DNA from: Fibrella aestuarina BUZ 2
Lineage (GTDB): Bacteria; Bacteroidota; Bacteroidia; Cytophagales; Spirosomataceae
Reading direction: 5' to 3'
Assembly (NCBI RefSeq): GCF_000331105.1
Contig: NC_020054.1
Span: forward strand, 5,238,555 to 5,302,554
Length of the DNA stretch: 64,000 nt
Shown here: positions 9,035 to 18,221 of the stretch, in pieces
How the letters are laid out: each line of letters begins with the position of its first letter
Numbering within the stretch: the first letter of the stretch is position 1
Translations under genes and position numbers: made by a program
Notes under the pieces: model-generated
What the model was told of the DNA's origin: nothing
The model's database searches: none
Seen by the model: the letters and a program-made list of their open reading frames with translations, nothing else

Positions 9035-9481
9035 ATGACGAACCCATCAGCCGATAGTAACGCCCCCGACGACCAAAAACCGGCCACCGATTTTGCCACG
9101 CAGGTAACGCCCCTGCTGACCGACCTACTCTATCCCAGCGAATCCGACGAACCCATTGAGGTCGTCGACACGTACCTGAAAATGGCCGAGCCGCTCACGG
9201 TCAGCCACATCAAAGACTGGCTGATGCTGCCGCCCTCGGTCTACGTCGAAGAAATGCCCGAGGCCGATTTCTGGGTACCCGTCACGACCATTGAAGCGTG
9301 GTTTGGCGACGATGAAAAAGCGCAGGCCCACCAATTTCAGCAATTGAAAGAAACGCTGGAAAAGCTCCTCACTGACCGGCAGGTGTTCCGCGTGGGCGAT
9401 ACCGAGATCGACGTCTACCTGCTTGGCAAACCCGCCGAAGGCCCCCGCGTCGGGTTGAAAACGAAGGTGGTGGAGACGTAG
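9035..9481 (+). CDS. nuclease A inhibitor family protein (NuiA-like)
   Basis: NuiA of Anabaena is a small protein that binds and blocks the non-specific nuclease NucA. This 148-residue protein has a disordered acidic N-terminus (about 1-25) and then the NuiA-type domain. Recalled family features seen here are a mid-domain W-x-GDDEKA-type segment (about 88-95), the QVFRVGDTEIDVYLLGKP strand pair, and an ending in TKVVET that matches the NuiA C-terminus. No NucA-like nuclease is visible in the window, so the partner is unknown. It has no signal peptide and would be cytoplasmic. The domain call is good; the inhibitory role here is inferred. Confidence 0.8.
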   Translation: MTNPSADSNAPDDQKPATDFATQVTPLLTDLLYPSESDEPIEVVDTYLKMAEPLTVSHIKDWLMLPPSVYVEEMPEADFWVPVTTIEAWFGDDEKAQAHQFQQLKETLEKLLTDRQVFRVGDTEIDVYLLGKPAEGPRVGLKTKVVET

Positions 9482-9500
9482 CGAACGTTCGTCTGGCTTA

Positions 9501-12029
9501 CTATTGCTGGCTAAGTTGCAACTTAGCCCCGAGGCTCATGCTCACCTTACCCTCACTTTTGTATTGAATTTGCTTGGCAACTGCTGTTTGAGTCCCCTCG
9601 ACGGTCAAGCGGTGTGCGATTTCTACTGAGTCTACACTTGTAGGAATTCGATTACAGGACCACACACTAGGGTCAAGCCATGCGCCGTTCTTCACGGTTC
9701 GAAGGACAGCGCAGTCGGTTGTCGTGAAATTGTAGGTAGCAGTGAAGTCGGATACCCCATTGTCGATGCAAAGGGTTCGAACGCGCCACTCATAGGTAGT
9801 GCCCGGCGCCAAGCCTGTGAGCACCAGTCCACCAACGGCAGCTGTCGTGCTGTTAGGCCATGTAGTAGCTCCCTGAACGCGCCACTGTACATCGTAGCGC
9901 GCGCCCAAGCCAAATTCATACCAGCTTAAACTGGCGGTATTAGCACTAACAGCGCTGCTTTGCGGAGACGGTATATTGCCGTATGGGTAGCCAGGGCCGG
10001 GTGCCCAACAGTAAGGCAGTAAAATGGTACTTGTCGGGTCACCGGGCTGTCCGTTACAAACCTGTTGAACCTGAACATCGTAGCCAGTTTTTAATAATGG
10101 CTGTATGGTATAGTCAAACCCGCTGACCAACGTACTTTCGGTCCAATCACCACCGGTCTCAGGGCGCCACCGGACACGAAATTGAGGAGTAGAAGGTGCT
10201 ATCCAACCAATAGGCATATCCCATCCAATTTTAGCAGCACCTGATGTTACAGCGAGTTTTGACACGAAATTGGGTGACGCACAAGCCGTGGAGAAAGAGC
10301 GGGGCGATGTATAAACAGACGCATTGGTAACAGAACAAAGCGTTTGAATCCGCCACTCATAACGTGTACCCGATTGTAGGTTAGCCACCACAACGGAATT
10401 CATGCCTGTAGCCGAGATCGCGTTCACACTGATGGTTGTCCAGTCAACAGGATTTGTGCTATAGGGTCGCCACTGTACCCGGTAAGCAATGCCGCCGATT
10501 GCCCTCCACCATAACCCAATCTGACTGAGCGAAAGCGCTTGCTCATACTGATAGCTGACGGCTTCGCATGAAGTCGTAAAGGAGCGAATTGGTGTGTAAG
10601 ACGAAGTGGCCGTTTGCGAACAAACTGCCTGAACCTGCCATTCATAGGCAGCACCTACCGTTAGACCGGTTAGTGAGGCAAAAACCGTTTCCGTTCCGTT
10701 CCTTGTGTAGGGCGTAACAACAGTCAACGAATTCCAGACTGGATTTCCATCTTCCCGCCAGCGTACATTCGCTGAGATGGCTCCTGAAACGCCAAACGCT
10801 AGCACGACCGCCGTTCCGGTCTGGTCGATTTCCCGATACGAGTCAATGTTGGTGCAGTTACCGCCGGCGCTCTGCGTCTGAAAACTGTTTGTGGTGGTAA
10901 AAGCGGAGTTACTCCCTTCTTCGCAAACTGTTCGTAACCGATAGTCATACGATGTCCCTTGCGTCAGATCAGTCAGTGTATAGGTAGAACCCGCCACGCT
11001 TCTGCTATTCCAGGTGGATTGCCCTGATGGTCGCCACTGCAATTCGTACTGCACGCCATTTCCATAGTTACCCCATGTAAAAATTGCGGAGGTGGCCGTA
11101 ATCTGAGGCACGTTTACATACTTGGGCGTGTAACAGCCCGTCGTGAAAGGTGCCCCGTTTACGTAGCCCGATGGCACACCACTGCACAGCGTTTGAACAC
11201 CCCACTCGTAGGTGGCTCCGTTTACGAGGCCGGTGAAACTTATGAATGAGTTGGGGGTACTCGTTGTTTCTAGCCAGTTCTGGTTTGATCCCGCTGGGCG
11301 ATAGCGCGCCTGAAACTGAATATTGGTTCCTAACAACTGTCGCCAGTATACATAAGCTGCAGAAGCCGTTACATAGCTCACGCCCAATTCGGTTGGTACA
11401 GAGCAAGTTGAGGTGAATGAACGCGGGACTGTAGCGTTAGATAGCGTCCCGTCGGCGCACTGACTCACCAACTGCCATTCATAGTTTGTACTCGGAGTCA
11501 GGCCGGTTAGTGAGAACGGCGAGGAGGCAATGTCAGCAACACTATTCCAGATAGACGTACCCACAGGTCGCCAGTTCAGGGTGAACTGATGTAGCCCTGG
11601 GGCGGCCGACCAGTAAAGAAGGGCGGCTGTTGGAGACACGGCTTCATAGAGCGAATCGGGAACAGGACACGATACCGTGAACGTGCGCGTGGCCGAATAA
11701 GCGGATAGTCCATCAGCGCATGCAGTTCGTACTCGCCACTGATAGGTCGCTTGATAGGTCAATGCCGCCAGGTTATACTCGACGAGGTTAGAAGCGGTCG
11801 TCACCAATGAAACGGATGTCCAAGTGCTTGCGGTGGCAACTTTCCAGTCAAGCTGATAGCCGGTAGCACCAGACACAGCTGGAAAACTAAGCCAGATACT
11901 ATTGAATGTCTGGCGCGTTTCCTGAAGCGCAACAGGGGTAGGACAAGTTGAGAAGGCGGCAGTAGACAAACTTATTCCTATAACAGCAAAAAAGAAAAAC
12001 AGTATTCGCTGCCGCAGTACCCCGAACAT
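9501..12029 (-). CDS. secreted protein of eight fibronectin type III-like modules
   Basis: The 842-residue protein has a signal peptide (cleavage near residue 25, after a run of Phe). Eight repeats of about 85-95 residues follow, each starting with Cys and each with YEW(R/Q)(V/L)-type and (T/Q)xC signatures near its end. This suggests one disulphide per module. The last about 75 residues start at TVKNGAWLDPSVW and resemble the short C-terminal beta module often found on Cytophagales surface proteins. I see no clear type IX sorting motif. G+C is lower than in its neighbours. A role in adhesion or matrix binding is inference from the architecture. Confidence 0.8.
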   Translation of the reverse strand: MFGVLRQRILFFFFAVIGISLSTAAFSTCPTPVALQETRQTFNSIWLSFPAVSGATGYQLDWKVATASTWTSVSLVTTASNLVEYNLAALTYQATYQWRVRTACADGLSAYSATRTFTVSCPVPDSLYEAVSPTAALLYWSAAPGLHQFTLNWRPVGTSIWNSVADIASSPFSLTGLTPSTNYEWQLVSQCADGTLSNATVPRSFTSTCSVPTELGVSYVTASAAYVYWRQLLGTNIQFQARYRPAGSNQNWLETTSTPNSFISFTGLVNGATYEWGVQTLCSGVPSGYVNGAPFTTGCYTPKYVNVPQITATSAIFTWGNYGNGVQYELQWRPSGQSTWNSRSVAGSTYTLTDLTQGTSYDYRLRTVCEEGSNSAFTTTNSFQTQSAGGNCTNIDSYREIDQTGTAVVLAFGVSGAISANVRWREDGNPVWNSLTVVTPYTRNGTETVFASLTGLTVGAAYEWQVQAVCSQTATSSYTPIRSFTTSCEAVSYQYEQALSLSQIGLWWRAIGGIAYRVQWRPYSTNPVDWTTISVNAISATGMNSVVVANLQSGTRYEWRIQTLCSVTNASVYTSPRSFSTACASPNFVSKLAVTSGAAKIGWDMPIGWIAPSTPQFRVRWRPETGGDWTESTLVSGFDYTIQPLLKTGYDVQVQQVCNGQPGDPTSTILLPYCWAPGPGYPYGNIPSPQSSAVSANTASLSWYEFGLGARYDVQWRVQGATTWPNSTTAAVGGLVLTGLAPGTTYEWRVRTLCIDNGVSDFTATYNFTTTDCAVLRTVKNGAWLDPSVWSCNRIPTSVDSVEIAHRLTVEGTQTAVAKQIQYKSEGKVSMSLGAKLQLSQQ

Positions 12030-12133
12030 ATGTTACGAATTTGTGTGAATGCGCACCAAGTAAAGTAATTGTTTTTAAATAAAAAAATACATATCTCCTA
12101 TGGTGATACATGGGCTTTTTCCTGCCAAAACAA

Positions 12134-12163
12134 AAAACCCCCGGCCTCATGACCGGGGGTTTG
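12134..12163 (-). terminator. terminator of the thrS-infC-rpmI-rplT operon
   Basis: Stem AACCCCCGG/CCGGGGGTT with an 8-base loop and a T-run on the minus strand lies just after the rplT stop. Confidence 0.85.
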
Positions 12164-12195
12164 CTAATAGAACGCAATAGCTGCGTAAATGCTGT

Positions 12196-12537
12196 TTATT
12201 TAATCTGATCCACCACAGCTTTGAACGCCTCGGGGTGGTTCATGGCCAGATCGGCCAGCACTTTCCGGTTCAGTTCGATGCCTGATTTGTGCAGGGCGCC
12301 CATGAATGCCGAGTACGACATGCCATGCTGACGAGCACCTGCGTTGATCCGCTGAATCCAGAGGGCACGAAAATCGCGCTTCTTGGCTTTGCGGTCACGG
12401 TATGCATACCCTAACGCTTTTTCAACGGCGTTTTTCGCCACTGTCCAAACGTTCTTACGACGGCCATAAAAACCTTTGGCCAGTTTTAAAATTTTCTTGC
12501 GACGTGCCCGTGAGGCTACGTGATTGACTGAACGCAT
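12196..12537 (-). CDS. rplT: 50S ribosomal protein L20
   Basis: L20 binds 23S rRNA early in large-subunit assembly and in other bacteria represses its own operon. The protein is 113 residues from [15 protein letters not shown] to the end, normal for the family, with the basic N-terminal helix and the typical GFYGRRKN and [11 protein letters not shown] segments. The start at 12537 was chosen over an upstream in-frame Met. The upstream extension would be encoded by a repeat and does not resemble L20. It is the last gene of the thrS-infC-rpmI-rplT operon, followed by a strong terminator. A hairpin of a dispersed repeat family lies between it and rpmI. Confidence 0.98.
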   Translation of the reverse strand: MRSVNHVASRARRKKILKLAKGFYGRRKNVWTVAKNAVEKALGYAYRDRKAKKRDFRALWIQRINAGARQHGMSYSAFMGALHKSGIELNRKVLADLAMNHPEAFKAVVDQIK

Positions 12538-12570
12538 TGTATTATGCTTTTTTGACGAAGGCGAGTCTGT

Positions 12571-12653
12571 TAATGAACAATGTATGATGCAAAATGTACA
12601 ATGGCTTGGGTAGCCATGAATCATTGTACATTGTTACTTATTCAGTATACATT
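12571..12653. repeat. imperfect hairpin of the TGTACAATG family (copy 1)
   Basis: It lies in the rpmI-rplT spacer. Inner arms AATGTACAATG (12593-12603) and CATTGTACATT (12622-12632) pair perfectly. GGCT/AGCC forms a short inner stem and the outer arms have decayed. It shares the words AATGAAxAATG and TGTACAATG with the repeats at 12965, 18120 and 42032. Confidence 0.65.
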
Positions 12654-12702
12654 CTACTTAAAAGCCTTTCTGTCGGGTGAAAGAATTAACCAAAAAAGAT
12701 GA

Positions 12703-12900
12703 CTACGACAGACCCAGCAGGGCCTTGATCCGCGGCTCGTTGCTCACGTGCACCGTTGATGAGTGCGCGAGGTTCCGCTTCTGCTTCGTCGTTTTCTTCG
12801 TCAGAATGTGTGAGTGGAAGGCGTGCTTCCGCTTGATTTTCCCGGTGCCTGTCAGCTTGAAACGCTTCTTGGCTGCCGAGTTAGTTTTTTGCTTTGGCAT
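12703..12900 (-). CDS. rpmI: 50S ribosomal protein L35
   Basis: L35 is a small basic protein of the large ribosomal subunit. The 65-residue product begins [18 protein letters not shown] and contains the family core [14 protein letters not shown]. The start at 12900 is set by homology; the longer in-frame reading passes through the neighbouring hairpin repeat and is not L35-like. It lies third in the thrS-infC-rpmI-rplT operon. Unlike the usual tight spacing, about 155 bases separate it from infC and about 165 from rplT, and both spacers hold inverted repeats of the same family. Confidence 0.98.
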   Translation of the reverse strand: MPKQKTNSAAKKRFKLTGTGKIKRKHAFHSHILTKKTTKQKRNLAHSSTVHVSNEPRIKALLGLS

Positions 12901-12964
12901 GATGGACTTGACCGGATCGCCGGCCACGATTAAATAAACAGGCCGCAAAGGTACGAAAAATGAC

Positions 12965-13055
12965 TGTACGATGTACAATGAATAATGCACAATGGGGCAG
13001 ACGCCTTCTAATTCCGCGTCTGCCCCATTGTGCATTATTCATTGTACATCGTACA
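12965..13055. repeat. perfect 40-bp hairpin in the infC-rpmI spacer (family copy 2)
   Basis: Arms 12965-13004 and 13016-13055 are exact reverse complements over 40 bases, with an 11-base loop. The outer part carries the words TGTACAATG, AATAATG and CACAATG shared with other copies; the inner part is GGGGCAGACGC. The right arm ends directly at the infC stop codon. Confidence 0.95.
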
Positions 13056-13613
13056 CTATTTCTTCACCGCCACTACTTTCGGGGCAAGGAACATAATCAT
13101 GCGCTTGCCTTCGAGCTTAGGCTCCTGTTCGATCTTGCCGACTTCTTCCAGGCCTTTCGAGAAGCGCTCCAGAATCTGAAGGCCCCGGTCTTTGAAAACG
13201 ATCGACCGACCGACGAAGTGCACGTAGGCTTTCACCTTGGCGCCTTCTTTCAGGAATTGCAGGGCGTGCTTCAGTTTAAATTCGAAATCGTGGTCGTCCG
13301 TATTTGGGCCGAACCGGATTTCTTTGATCACGACCTTCTGCGCGTTGGCCTTGATCTCTTTCTGCTTCTTCTTCTGTTCGTACTTGAACTTCGAATAGTC
13401 GATTACGCGGCAGACCGGCGGGGTGGCGTTGGGCGAAATCTCCACCAAATCCAGACTCTGCGCTTTGGCCATCGTTAAGGCCTGCTGAATGCCGTAAATG
13501 CCCTGTTCAACGTTCTCGCCGACAACCCGCACCTCACGAGCCTGGATGCGTTCATTAATTCGGTAGGGTTCTTCCACCACGCGCCGGGGTGGTCTCCGCT
13601 GGGGTAATGCCAT
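13056..13613 (-). CDS. infC: translation initiation factor IF-3
   Basis: IF-3 binds the 30S subunit, keeps subunits apart and checks start-codon pairing. The 185-residue protein has the standard two-domain build. The N-terminal domain holds [15 protein letters not shown] and [13 protein letters not shown] Lys-rich linker helix ([14 protein letters not shown]) follows, and the C-terminal domain contains [17 protein letters not shown] and [10 protein letters not shown]. It is second in the operon after thrS. In many bacteria infC starts with a rare codon used in autoregulation; here the best start is an ordinary ATG at 13613, so that control may be absent. Confidence 0.98.
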   Translation of the reverse strand: MALPQRRPPRRVVEEPYRINERIQAREVRVVGENVEQGIYGIQQALTMAKAQSLDLVEISPNATPPVCRVIDYSKFKYEQKKKQKEIKANAQKVVIKEIRFGPNTDDHDFEFKLKHALQFLKEGAKVKAYVHFVGRSIVFKDRGLQILERFSKGLEEVGKIEQEPKLEGKRMIMFLAPKVVAVKK

Positions 13614-13701
13614 GTGTTGGGGTTAATGTGAAACGTCGTTGTAAACTTTCGTTTTTTAAACGCACGAAATATATAAAAGTTTGGCTTTCGCCACGTTTGC
13701 G

Positions 13702-13778
13702 GGTTGGTGTTTACGAGTTCATGTTTCGCTAATGACGACAACTTCTGCGAATTAGCAAACCAACATTAAACACTAACC
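13702..13778. repeat. nested inverted repeat in the thrS-infC spacer
   Basis: Outer arms GGTTGGTGTTTA (13702-13713) and TAAACACTAACC (13767-13778) pair at 11 of 12, and inner arms GCTAAT/ATTAGC lie at 13728-13733 and 13751-13756. It sits in the 178-base spacer where an L20-type leader could act, but I cannot identify such a leader. Confidence 0.5.
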
Positions 13779-13791
13779 ATCACCTGTTAAA

Positions 13792-15750
13792 CTATACTTT
13801 TACCTGCTCCTGAAAGAACGCGGTAAAGTCACTGATACTCATACTGCCGAGGTCGCCCTCGCCTTTGCGCCGCACGGATACCTTGCCTTCGGCCTGCTCC
13901 TTCTCACCCACAATGAGCATGAACGGAACTTTGGCCACTTCCGCATCCCGGATTTTGCGCCCGATTTTCTCGTCGCGCACATCCACAAAACCACGGATAT
14001 CCGCCTCCTGTAGGGTCAGGAACAACTCGTTGGCGTAGGCCTCGTATTTTTCTGAAATGGGCAGAATCGCAATCTGATCGGGTGAGAGCCAAAGCGGAAA
14101 ATTGCCCGCCGTATTCTCGATCAGGATAGCCACGAACCGTTCCATCGAGCCAAACGGGGCGCGGTGGATCATCACGGGGCGGTGTTTCTGGTTGTCGGCA
14201 CCGGTATATTCCAGTTCGAAGCGCTCGGGCAGGTTGTAATCGACCTGAATCGTCCCCAGCTGCCACTTCCGGCCCAGCGCATCGCGCACCATGAAGTCGA
14301 GTTTGGGGCCATAAAAGGCGGCCTCCCCTTTCTCCATAACGATGGGCAGCCCTTTCTCGTTCGCCGCGTCGATAATCGCCTGTTCGGCCTTGTCCCAGTT
14401 CTCGTCCGACCCGATGTACTTCGTTTTATTGTCGGGGTCGCGCAACGACACCTGCGCGCTGTAATCGGAGAAGCCCAGCGCCTTGAACACGTACAGCACC
14501 AGATCGATCACTTTCTTGAACTCGTCGCTCACCTGATCGGGGCGGCAGAAGATGTGGGCGTCATCCTGCGTGAAGCCACGTACCCGCGTCAGCCCGTGCA
14601 GCTCACCCGACTGTTCGTAGCGGTACACCGTTCCGAATTCGGCCAGGCGCAGCGGCAGGTCGCGGTACGAGCGCGGCTTGGTCTTGTAGATTTCGCAGTG
14701 GTGCGGGCAGTTCATCGGCTTCAGTAGGAACTCCTCCCCCACGTCGGGCGTCAGGATGGGCTTGAACGAATCTTCGCCGTATTTCTCCCAGTGGCCCGAG
14801 GTCACGTAGAGCTGCTTGCTGCCGATGTGCGGCGTTACCACGGGCGAATACCCGGCACGTACCTGCGCCCGGCGCAGGAAATTTTCGAGCCGCTCGCGCA
14901 CGACGGCACCTTTGGGCAGCCACAGCGGCAGGCCTTGCCCTACTTTCTCCGAGAAGGCAAACAGTTCGAGTTCCTTGCCCAGCTTGCGGTGGTCGCGCTT
15001 TTTGGCCTCTTCCAGCAGGGTGAGGTAGTCGTCGAGTTCTTTCTGTTTCGGGAACGTGATGGCGTAGATGCGCGTCAGCATCTTGTTCTTTTCGTCACCG
15101 CGCCAGTAGGCTCCTGCCACGTTCATCAGCTTGGCCGCTTTGATGAACCCCGTATTCGGGATGTGTGGTCCCCGGCATAGGTCGGTAAACCCACCCTGCG
15201 TGTAGAATGTGATGCTGCCGTCTTCCAGGCCCTGCAACAGGTCGATTTTATACGGGTCGCCTTTCTCGTCGAAATAAGCGATGGCGTCGGCTTTCGAAAC
15301 GGCCTTCCTGACGTAGGCGTTTTTCTGCCGGGCCAGCTCGAGCATCTTGTCTTCTACCTTTTTGAACTCCTCCTGCGAGAAGTGCCGCCCTTCAAAATCG
15401 ACATCGTAGTAGAAGCCGTTTTCGATGGGGGGGCCAATGGCAAACTTGATGCCGGGGTACAGCGCTTCCAGCGCCTCGGCCATCAGGTGGGCCGACGAGT
15501 GCCAGAACGTCGATTTGCCTTCTACGTCGTTCCAGGTCAGCAGTTGCACCGGCACCGCCGAGCCGTCGGCAGGTACGTCGATCGGCAGGGTAGCGTCCTG
15601 CACTTTGCCATTCACTTTGGCGGCCAGCACGTTGCGGGCCAGGCCTTCACTGATGCTCAGGGCTACGTCGAGACTCGACGCCCCGGCGGGGTATTCGCGG
15701 ATGCTGCCATCGGGCAACGCTACGCTTAATTGCACGTCTTGAGTGGTCAT
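13792..15750 (-). CDS. thrS: threonine-tRNA ligase
   Basis: ThrRS charges tRNA-Thr and edits mis-charged serine. The 652-residue protein has the full bacterial layout. An N-terminal TGS domain covers about 1-65. The editing domain carries HSSAH (about 84-88) and the downstream zinc-like site CRGPH. The class II catalytic core has the zinc-binding Cys in [12 protein letters not shown], motif 2 around [18 protein letters not shown], and motif 3 with [13 protein letters not shown]-terminal anticodon-binding domain ends at FQEQVKV. It heads the thrS-infC-rpmI-rplT operon. A long inverted repeat lies directly upstream. The start at 15750 gives the normal N-terminus. Confidence 0.98.
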   Translation of the reverse strand: MTTQDVQLSVALPDGSIREYPAGASSLDVALSISEGLARNVLAAKVNGKVQDATLPIDVPADGSAVPVQLLTWNDVEGKSTFWHSSAHLMAEALEALYPGIKFAIGPPIENGFYYDVDFEGRHFSQEEFKKVEDKMLELARQKNAYVRKAVSKADAIAYFDEKGDPYKIDLLQGLEDGSITFYTQGGFTDLCRGPHIPNTGFIKAAKLMNVAGAYWRGDEKNKMLTRIYAITFPKQKELDDYLTLLEEAKKRDHRKLGKELELFAFSEKVGQGLPLWLPKGAVVRERLENFLRRAQVRAGYSPVVTPHIGSKQLYVTSGHWEKYGEDSFKPILTPDVGEEFLLKPMNCPHHCEIYKTKPRSYRDLPLRLAEFGTVYRYEQSGELHGLTRVRGFTQDDAHIFCRPDQVSDEFKKVIDLVLYVFKALGFSDYSAQVSLRDPDNKTKYIGSDENWDKAEQAIIDAANEKGLPIVMEKGEAAFYGPKLDFMVRDALGRKWQLGTIQVDYNLPERFELEYTGADNQKHRPVMIHRAPFGSMERFVAILIENTAGNFPLWLSPDQIAILPISEKYEAYANELFLTLQEADIRGFVDVRDEKIGRKIRDAEVAKVPFMLIVGEKEQAEGKVSVRRKGEGDLGSMSISDFTAFFQEQVKV

Positions 15751-15760
15751 ATTGTGGGGA

Positions 15761-15860
15761 GTCAGTTGGCTGCGCCGTCAGTCGTGGTCATTGGTAGTCA
15801 TTTGTTGCTTTTACGATGAATGACTACCAATGACCACGACTGACGGCGTAGCCAACTGAC
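15761..15860. repeat. long hairpin between thrS and the TPR gene
   Basis: Arms 15761-15802 and 15819-15860 pair at 41 of 42 positions with a 16-base loop. Sequence words (GTCGTGGTCATTGGTAGTC) differ from the TGTACAATG family. No T-run follows either arm. Confidence 0.9.
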
Positions 15861-15865
15861 CTTCT

Positions 15866-17068
15866 TTAATCAATCGTTCTAATCTTAATTGAGTCGCCCA
15901 TCGATTGGATACGGGTTCGGGGTTGGATGGGGGCAATCCGAATCCGGTTGGTGTCAAGTATACGCCCGCTGGGCGTTCGGTCGGGCAACAGGCCCGTTTT
16001 GTCGTCGGTATCGGGCAGCAGGTAGTCGCCGTAGCCAGCGGCCATCTGTTGCCGGCGCTGCACCCGCCACAGGCCAGCCTGCGCCGCCGGGTCATACGGA
16101 TCTTTCTGCAACACAGCCGTGTACTGCGCCTGTGCCCGCTCCCACTGGTAGGTCATTTCGAGGCCGTGGGCGACGAAATAACCGATCCGCGGGAAGTCGG
16201 CTTTCCGTTTCTGCACCTGCTCGTAGTTGGTCAGCGCCGCGCCGTAATTACGGAAACGTTCAAAGATCAGACCAGCCTGAAAGTAAGCCTGCACAAAGTT
16301 GGGGTCGAGCCGTACGGTTTTCTGGTACGAGATCAGCGCACTATCGGCCCGGCCCGCCGACTGGTAGATCATGCCCCGCTGAAAGAGCAATTCGGCGTTG
16401 ATCGGGAAGTACTGCATGGCCCGCTCGTTGTAAACCAGCGCCGTATTCAAATCGCCCAGCGACCGATACACCGCCGTCAGTTGGTTGTAGGTAGGCAGAA
16501 AACGCGGTTTCAGTTGCAGGGCCTGTTGGTAGTCGGCGAGGGCCCGGACGGTATCGCCCAATTTGGCCGCCATCAGGCCGTTGTAGAAATGCGCTTCGCC
16601 ATCATACGGGGCCATCTGCAGGGCCTTAGCCACGTAAAGACGGGCCTTTGGGTATTGCGTCTGCTGTTGCAGCACGTCGCCCATGAGCGTGTACAGCTCC
16701 GGCGACGTAGCCCCCAGAATTTCAGCCCGTTGGGCGTCGTCAAACGCCTTATCGGGTTTGTTCAGCGCCCGCAGTACCTGCGCCCGTACGACGTAGAAAA
16801 AACCGGTGTTGTTGTTTCGGGAAATCGCTTCGTTAATATCCTCCAGGGCATCGGCGATGCGCCCCATCGAGAGCAGGATCATGGCCCGTTTGGCATAGGC
16901 CGTTGCCGACGACGACTGGCTGATGGCCCGGTCGAGCGCGCGAAGGGTGTTCTGCGCCGACGTACTATCGGAAGCCTGGGGAAGGGGTGGGATGCGCGAT
17001 AGTCGCCGGTCGCCGCTGCTACACGCCGCCAGAAGGCCTACCCCCAAAAGGATCAATATGTATCGCAA
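15866..17068 (-). CDS. TPR-repeat lipoprotein
   Basis: The 400-residue protein has a lipoprotein signal with lipobox LLAAC (Cys16), so it is probably anchored in a membrane. Residues 40-340 contain about eight tetratricopeptide repeats, for example ALEDINEAISRNN, ALADYQQALQLKP and ALISYQKTVRLDP, a fold used for protein-protein contacts. The C-terminal about 50 residues lack repeats. The start appears to be TTG at 17068; no in-frame ATG gives the signal sequence. Inverted repeats lie on both sides, so it is probably transcribed alone. Its partner is unknown. Confidence 0.85.
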   Translation of the reverse strand: MRYILILLGVGLLAACSSGDRRLSRIPPLPQASDSTSAQNTLRALDRAISQSSSATAYAKRAMILLSMGRIADALEDINEAISRNNNTGFFYVVRAQVLRALNKPDKAFDDAQRAEILGATSPELYTLMGDVLQQQTQYPKARLYVAKALQMAPYDGEAHFYNGLMAAKLGDTVRALADYQQALQLKPRFLPTYNQLTAVYRSLGDLNTALVYNERAMQYFPINAELLFQRGMIYQSAGRADSALISYQKTVRLDPNFVQAYFQAGLIFERFRNYGAALTNYEQVQKRKADFPRIGYFVAHGLEMTYQWERAQAQYTAVLQKDPYDPAAQAGLWRVQRRQQMAAGYGDYLLPDTDDKTGLLPDRTPSGRILDTNRIRIAPIQPRTRIQSMGDSIKIRTID

Positions 17069-17094
17069 AATGTCCCCAAGCGAAAGCTGTTAAT

Positions 17095-17182
17095 CTGTCT
17101 ACAGTCCTCTGTCTTCTGTTGTTTCACTTAGGTACGTTGTGTGTGGTCAGCGAGCCAACAGAAGACGGAGGACTGTAAACAG
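17095..17182. repeat. long hairpin between the TPR and methyltransferase genes
   Basis: Arms 17095-17121 and 17156-17182 pair at 25 of 27 positions (core ACAGTCCTC / GTCTTCTGTTG) with a 34-base loop. The loop holds one copy of the GGTACGTTG motif. Confidence 0.85.
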
Positions 17183-17192
17183 TAAACTGAGT

Positions 17193-18110
17193 TCACAAAG
17201 TTACAGAAGAAAACCGAGAGAAAACGCCCAGTGGCAGCCGTTTCTGCCGCGAATCGGTCAGGAATAGCTCGCCCGACTGGTAGTTGGGGAGCCGGTTGAT
17301 CGCCGCCGCCCCTTCAGGTACGTTGCCAAAGTGCTGCACCATGAGGTTGTCGAGGATGATGGCCGAAAACCCGAGCGAGTACAGGTTGATGATGAAGAAA
17401 AAGTCGCGCCGGTCGAGCAAGGCCGCGCAGGTACGTAGCAGGTCGTTGAGCTGCTCTTCCAGCACCCATTTTTCGCCGTCGGGGCCACGGCCATAGGCGG
17501 GCGGGTCCAGAATGAGGCCGTTATAGGTGTTGCCGCGCCGTTCTTCGCGCCGCACAAACTTGACGGCATCCTCCACCACCCAGCGGATGTTGTCGAGGCG
17601 GCTCATCTCCATATTTTCCCGTGACCACGAGATCACCGGCTTCACGGCATCGACGTGCGTGACGTCGGCACCTGCCTGCCGGGCTGCTAGTGAGGCCCCG
17701 CCCGTATAGGCAAAGAGGTTCAGCACGCGCGGCCGCTCAACGGGCATGGCTTTTACGGTGTCGTGGATGTACGTCCAGTTCACGGCCTGTTCTGGAAAAA
17801 TACCGACGTGCTTGAAGGCCGTCAGCGCCAGCTTGAAGGTCAAATCCAGTTCCTGCTGCTTGAAATTAACCGTCCAGGGGTCCTGAATAGGCTTGAGCCG
17901 CTGCCAGTCGCCGCGCTCGGGCGATTGCCGGTCGCGCCGAAACGTGGCGTGCGCCAGCCGTTCCCATTCGCCTTCCGAGAGCGAGCAATCCCAGATCGCC
18001 TGGGGTTCGGGCCGGGCCAGAATATACTGGCCAAACCGTTCCAGCTTCATAAAATCGCCCGAGTCGATCAGTTCATAATCAGCCCAGGCAGGGGGGGTGA
18101 GGAGGGTCAT
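17193..18110 (-). CDS. SAM-dependent RNA methyltransferase, RlmI-like
   Basis: The 305-residue protein has a class I methyltransferase core. Motif I is NLFAYTGGASLAA (about 140-153) and the catalytic region is LILDPPAYGRG (about 208-218), the DPPxYG pattern seen in RlmI/RlmK-type 23S rRNA methyltransferases. It lacks a clear N-terminal PUA domain and starts with a beta-rich segment (about 1-105) instead. The start at 18110 (MTLLTPPAW) was chosen because the longer reading begins inside an inverted repeat. It follows rlmD on the same strand, separated by that repeat. The exact target base is not readable. Confidence 0.75.
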   Translation of the reverse strand: MTLLTPPAWADYELIDSGDFMKLERFGQYILARPEPQAIWDCSLSEGEWERLAHATFRRDRQSPERGDWQRLKPIQDPWTVNFKQQELDLTFKLALTAFKHVGIFPEQAVNWTYIHDTVKAMPVERPRVLNLFAYTGGASLAARQAGADVTHVDAVKPVISWSRENMEMSRLDNIRWVVEDAVKFVRREERRGNTYNGLILDPPAYGRGPDGEKWVLEEQLNDLLRTCAALLDRRDFFFIINLYSLGFSAIILDNLMVQHFGNVPEGAAAINRLPNYQSGELFLTDSRQKRLPLGVFSRFSSVTL

Positions 18111-18119
18111 GAGGGAGGA

Positions 18120-18221
18120 AATGAATAATGTACGATGCACAATGACTCCACTAAAGAGACAAGAATCTCATTAACAGTACTTTAGTACTTATTTTTCATT
18201 GTGCATCATACATTGTTCATT
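18120..18221. repeat. hairpin of the TGTACAATG family (copy 3)
   Basis: Arms 18120-18145 and 18196-18221 pair at 24 of 26 positions. The words are AATGAATAATG, TACGATG and GCACAATG. The loop contains a small palindrome AGTACTTTAGTACT. It separates rlmD from the methyltransferase gene. Confidence 0.85.

Noticed and set aside
15905..17002. 365-codon frame opposite the TPR lipoprotein
   Set aside because: The opposite strand has the lipobox and TPR repeats; this frame has none.
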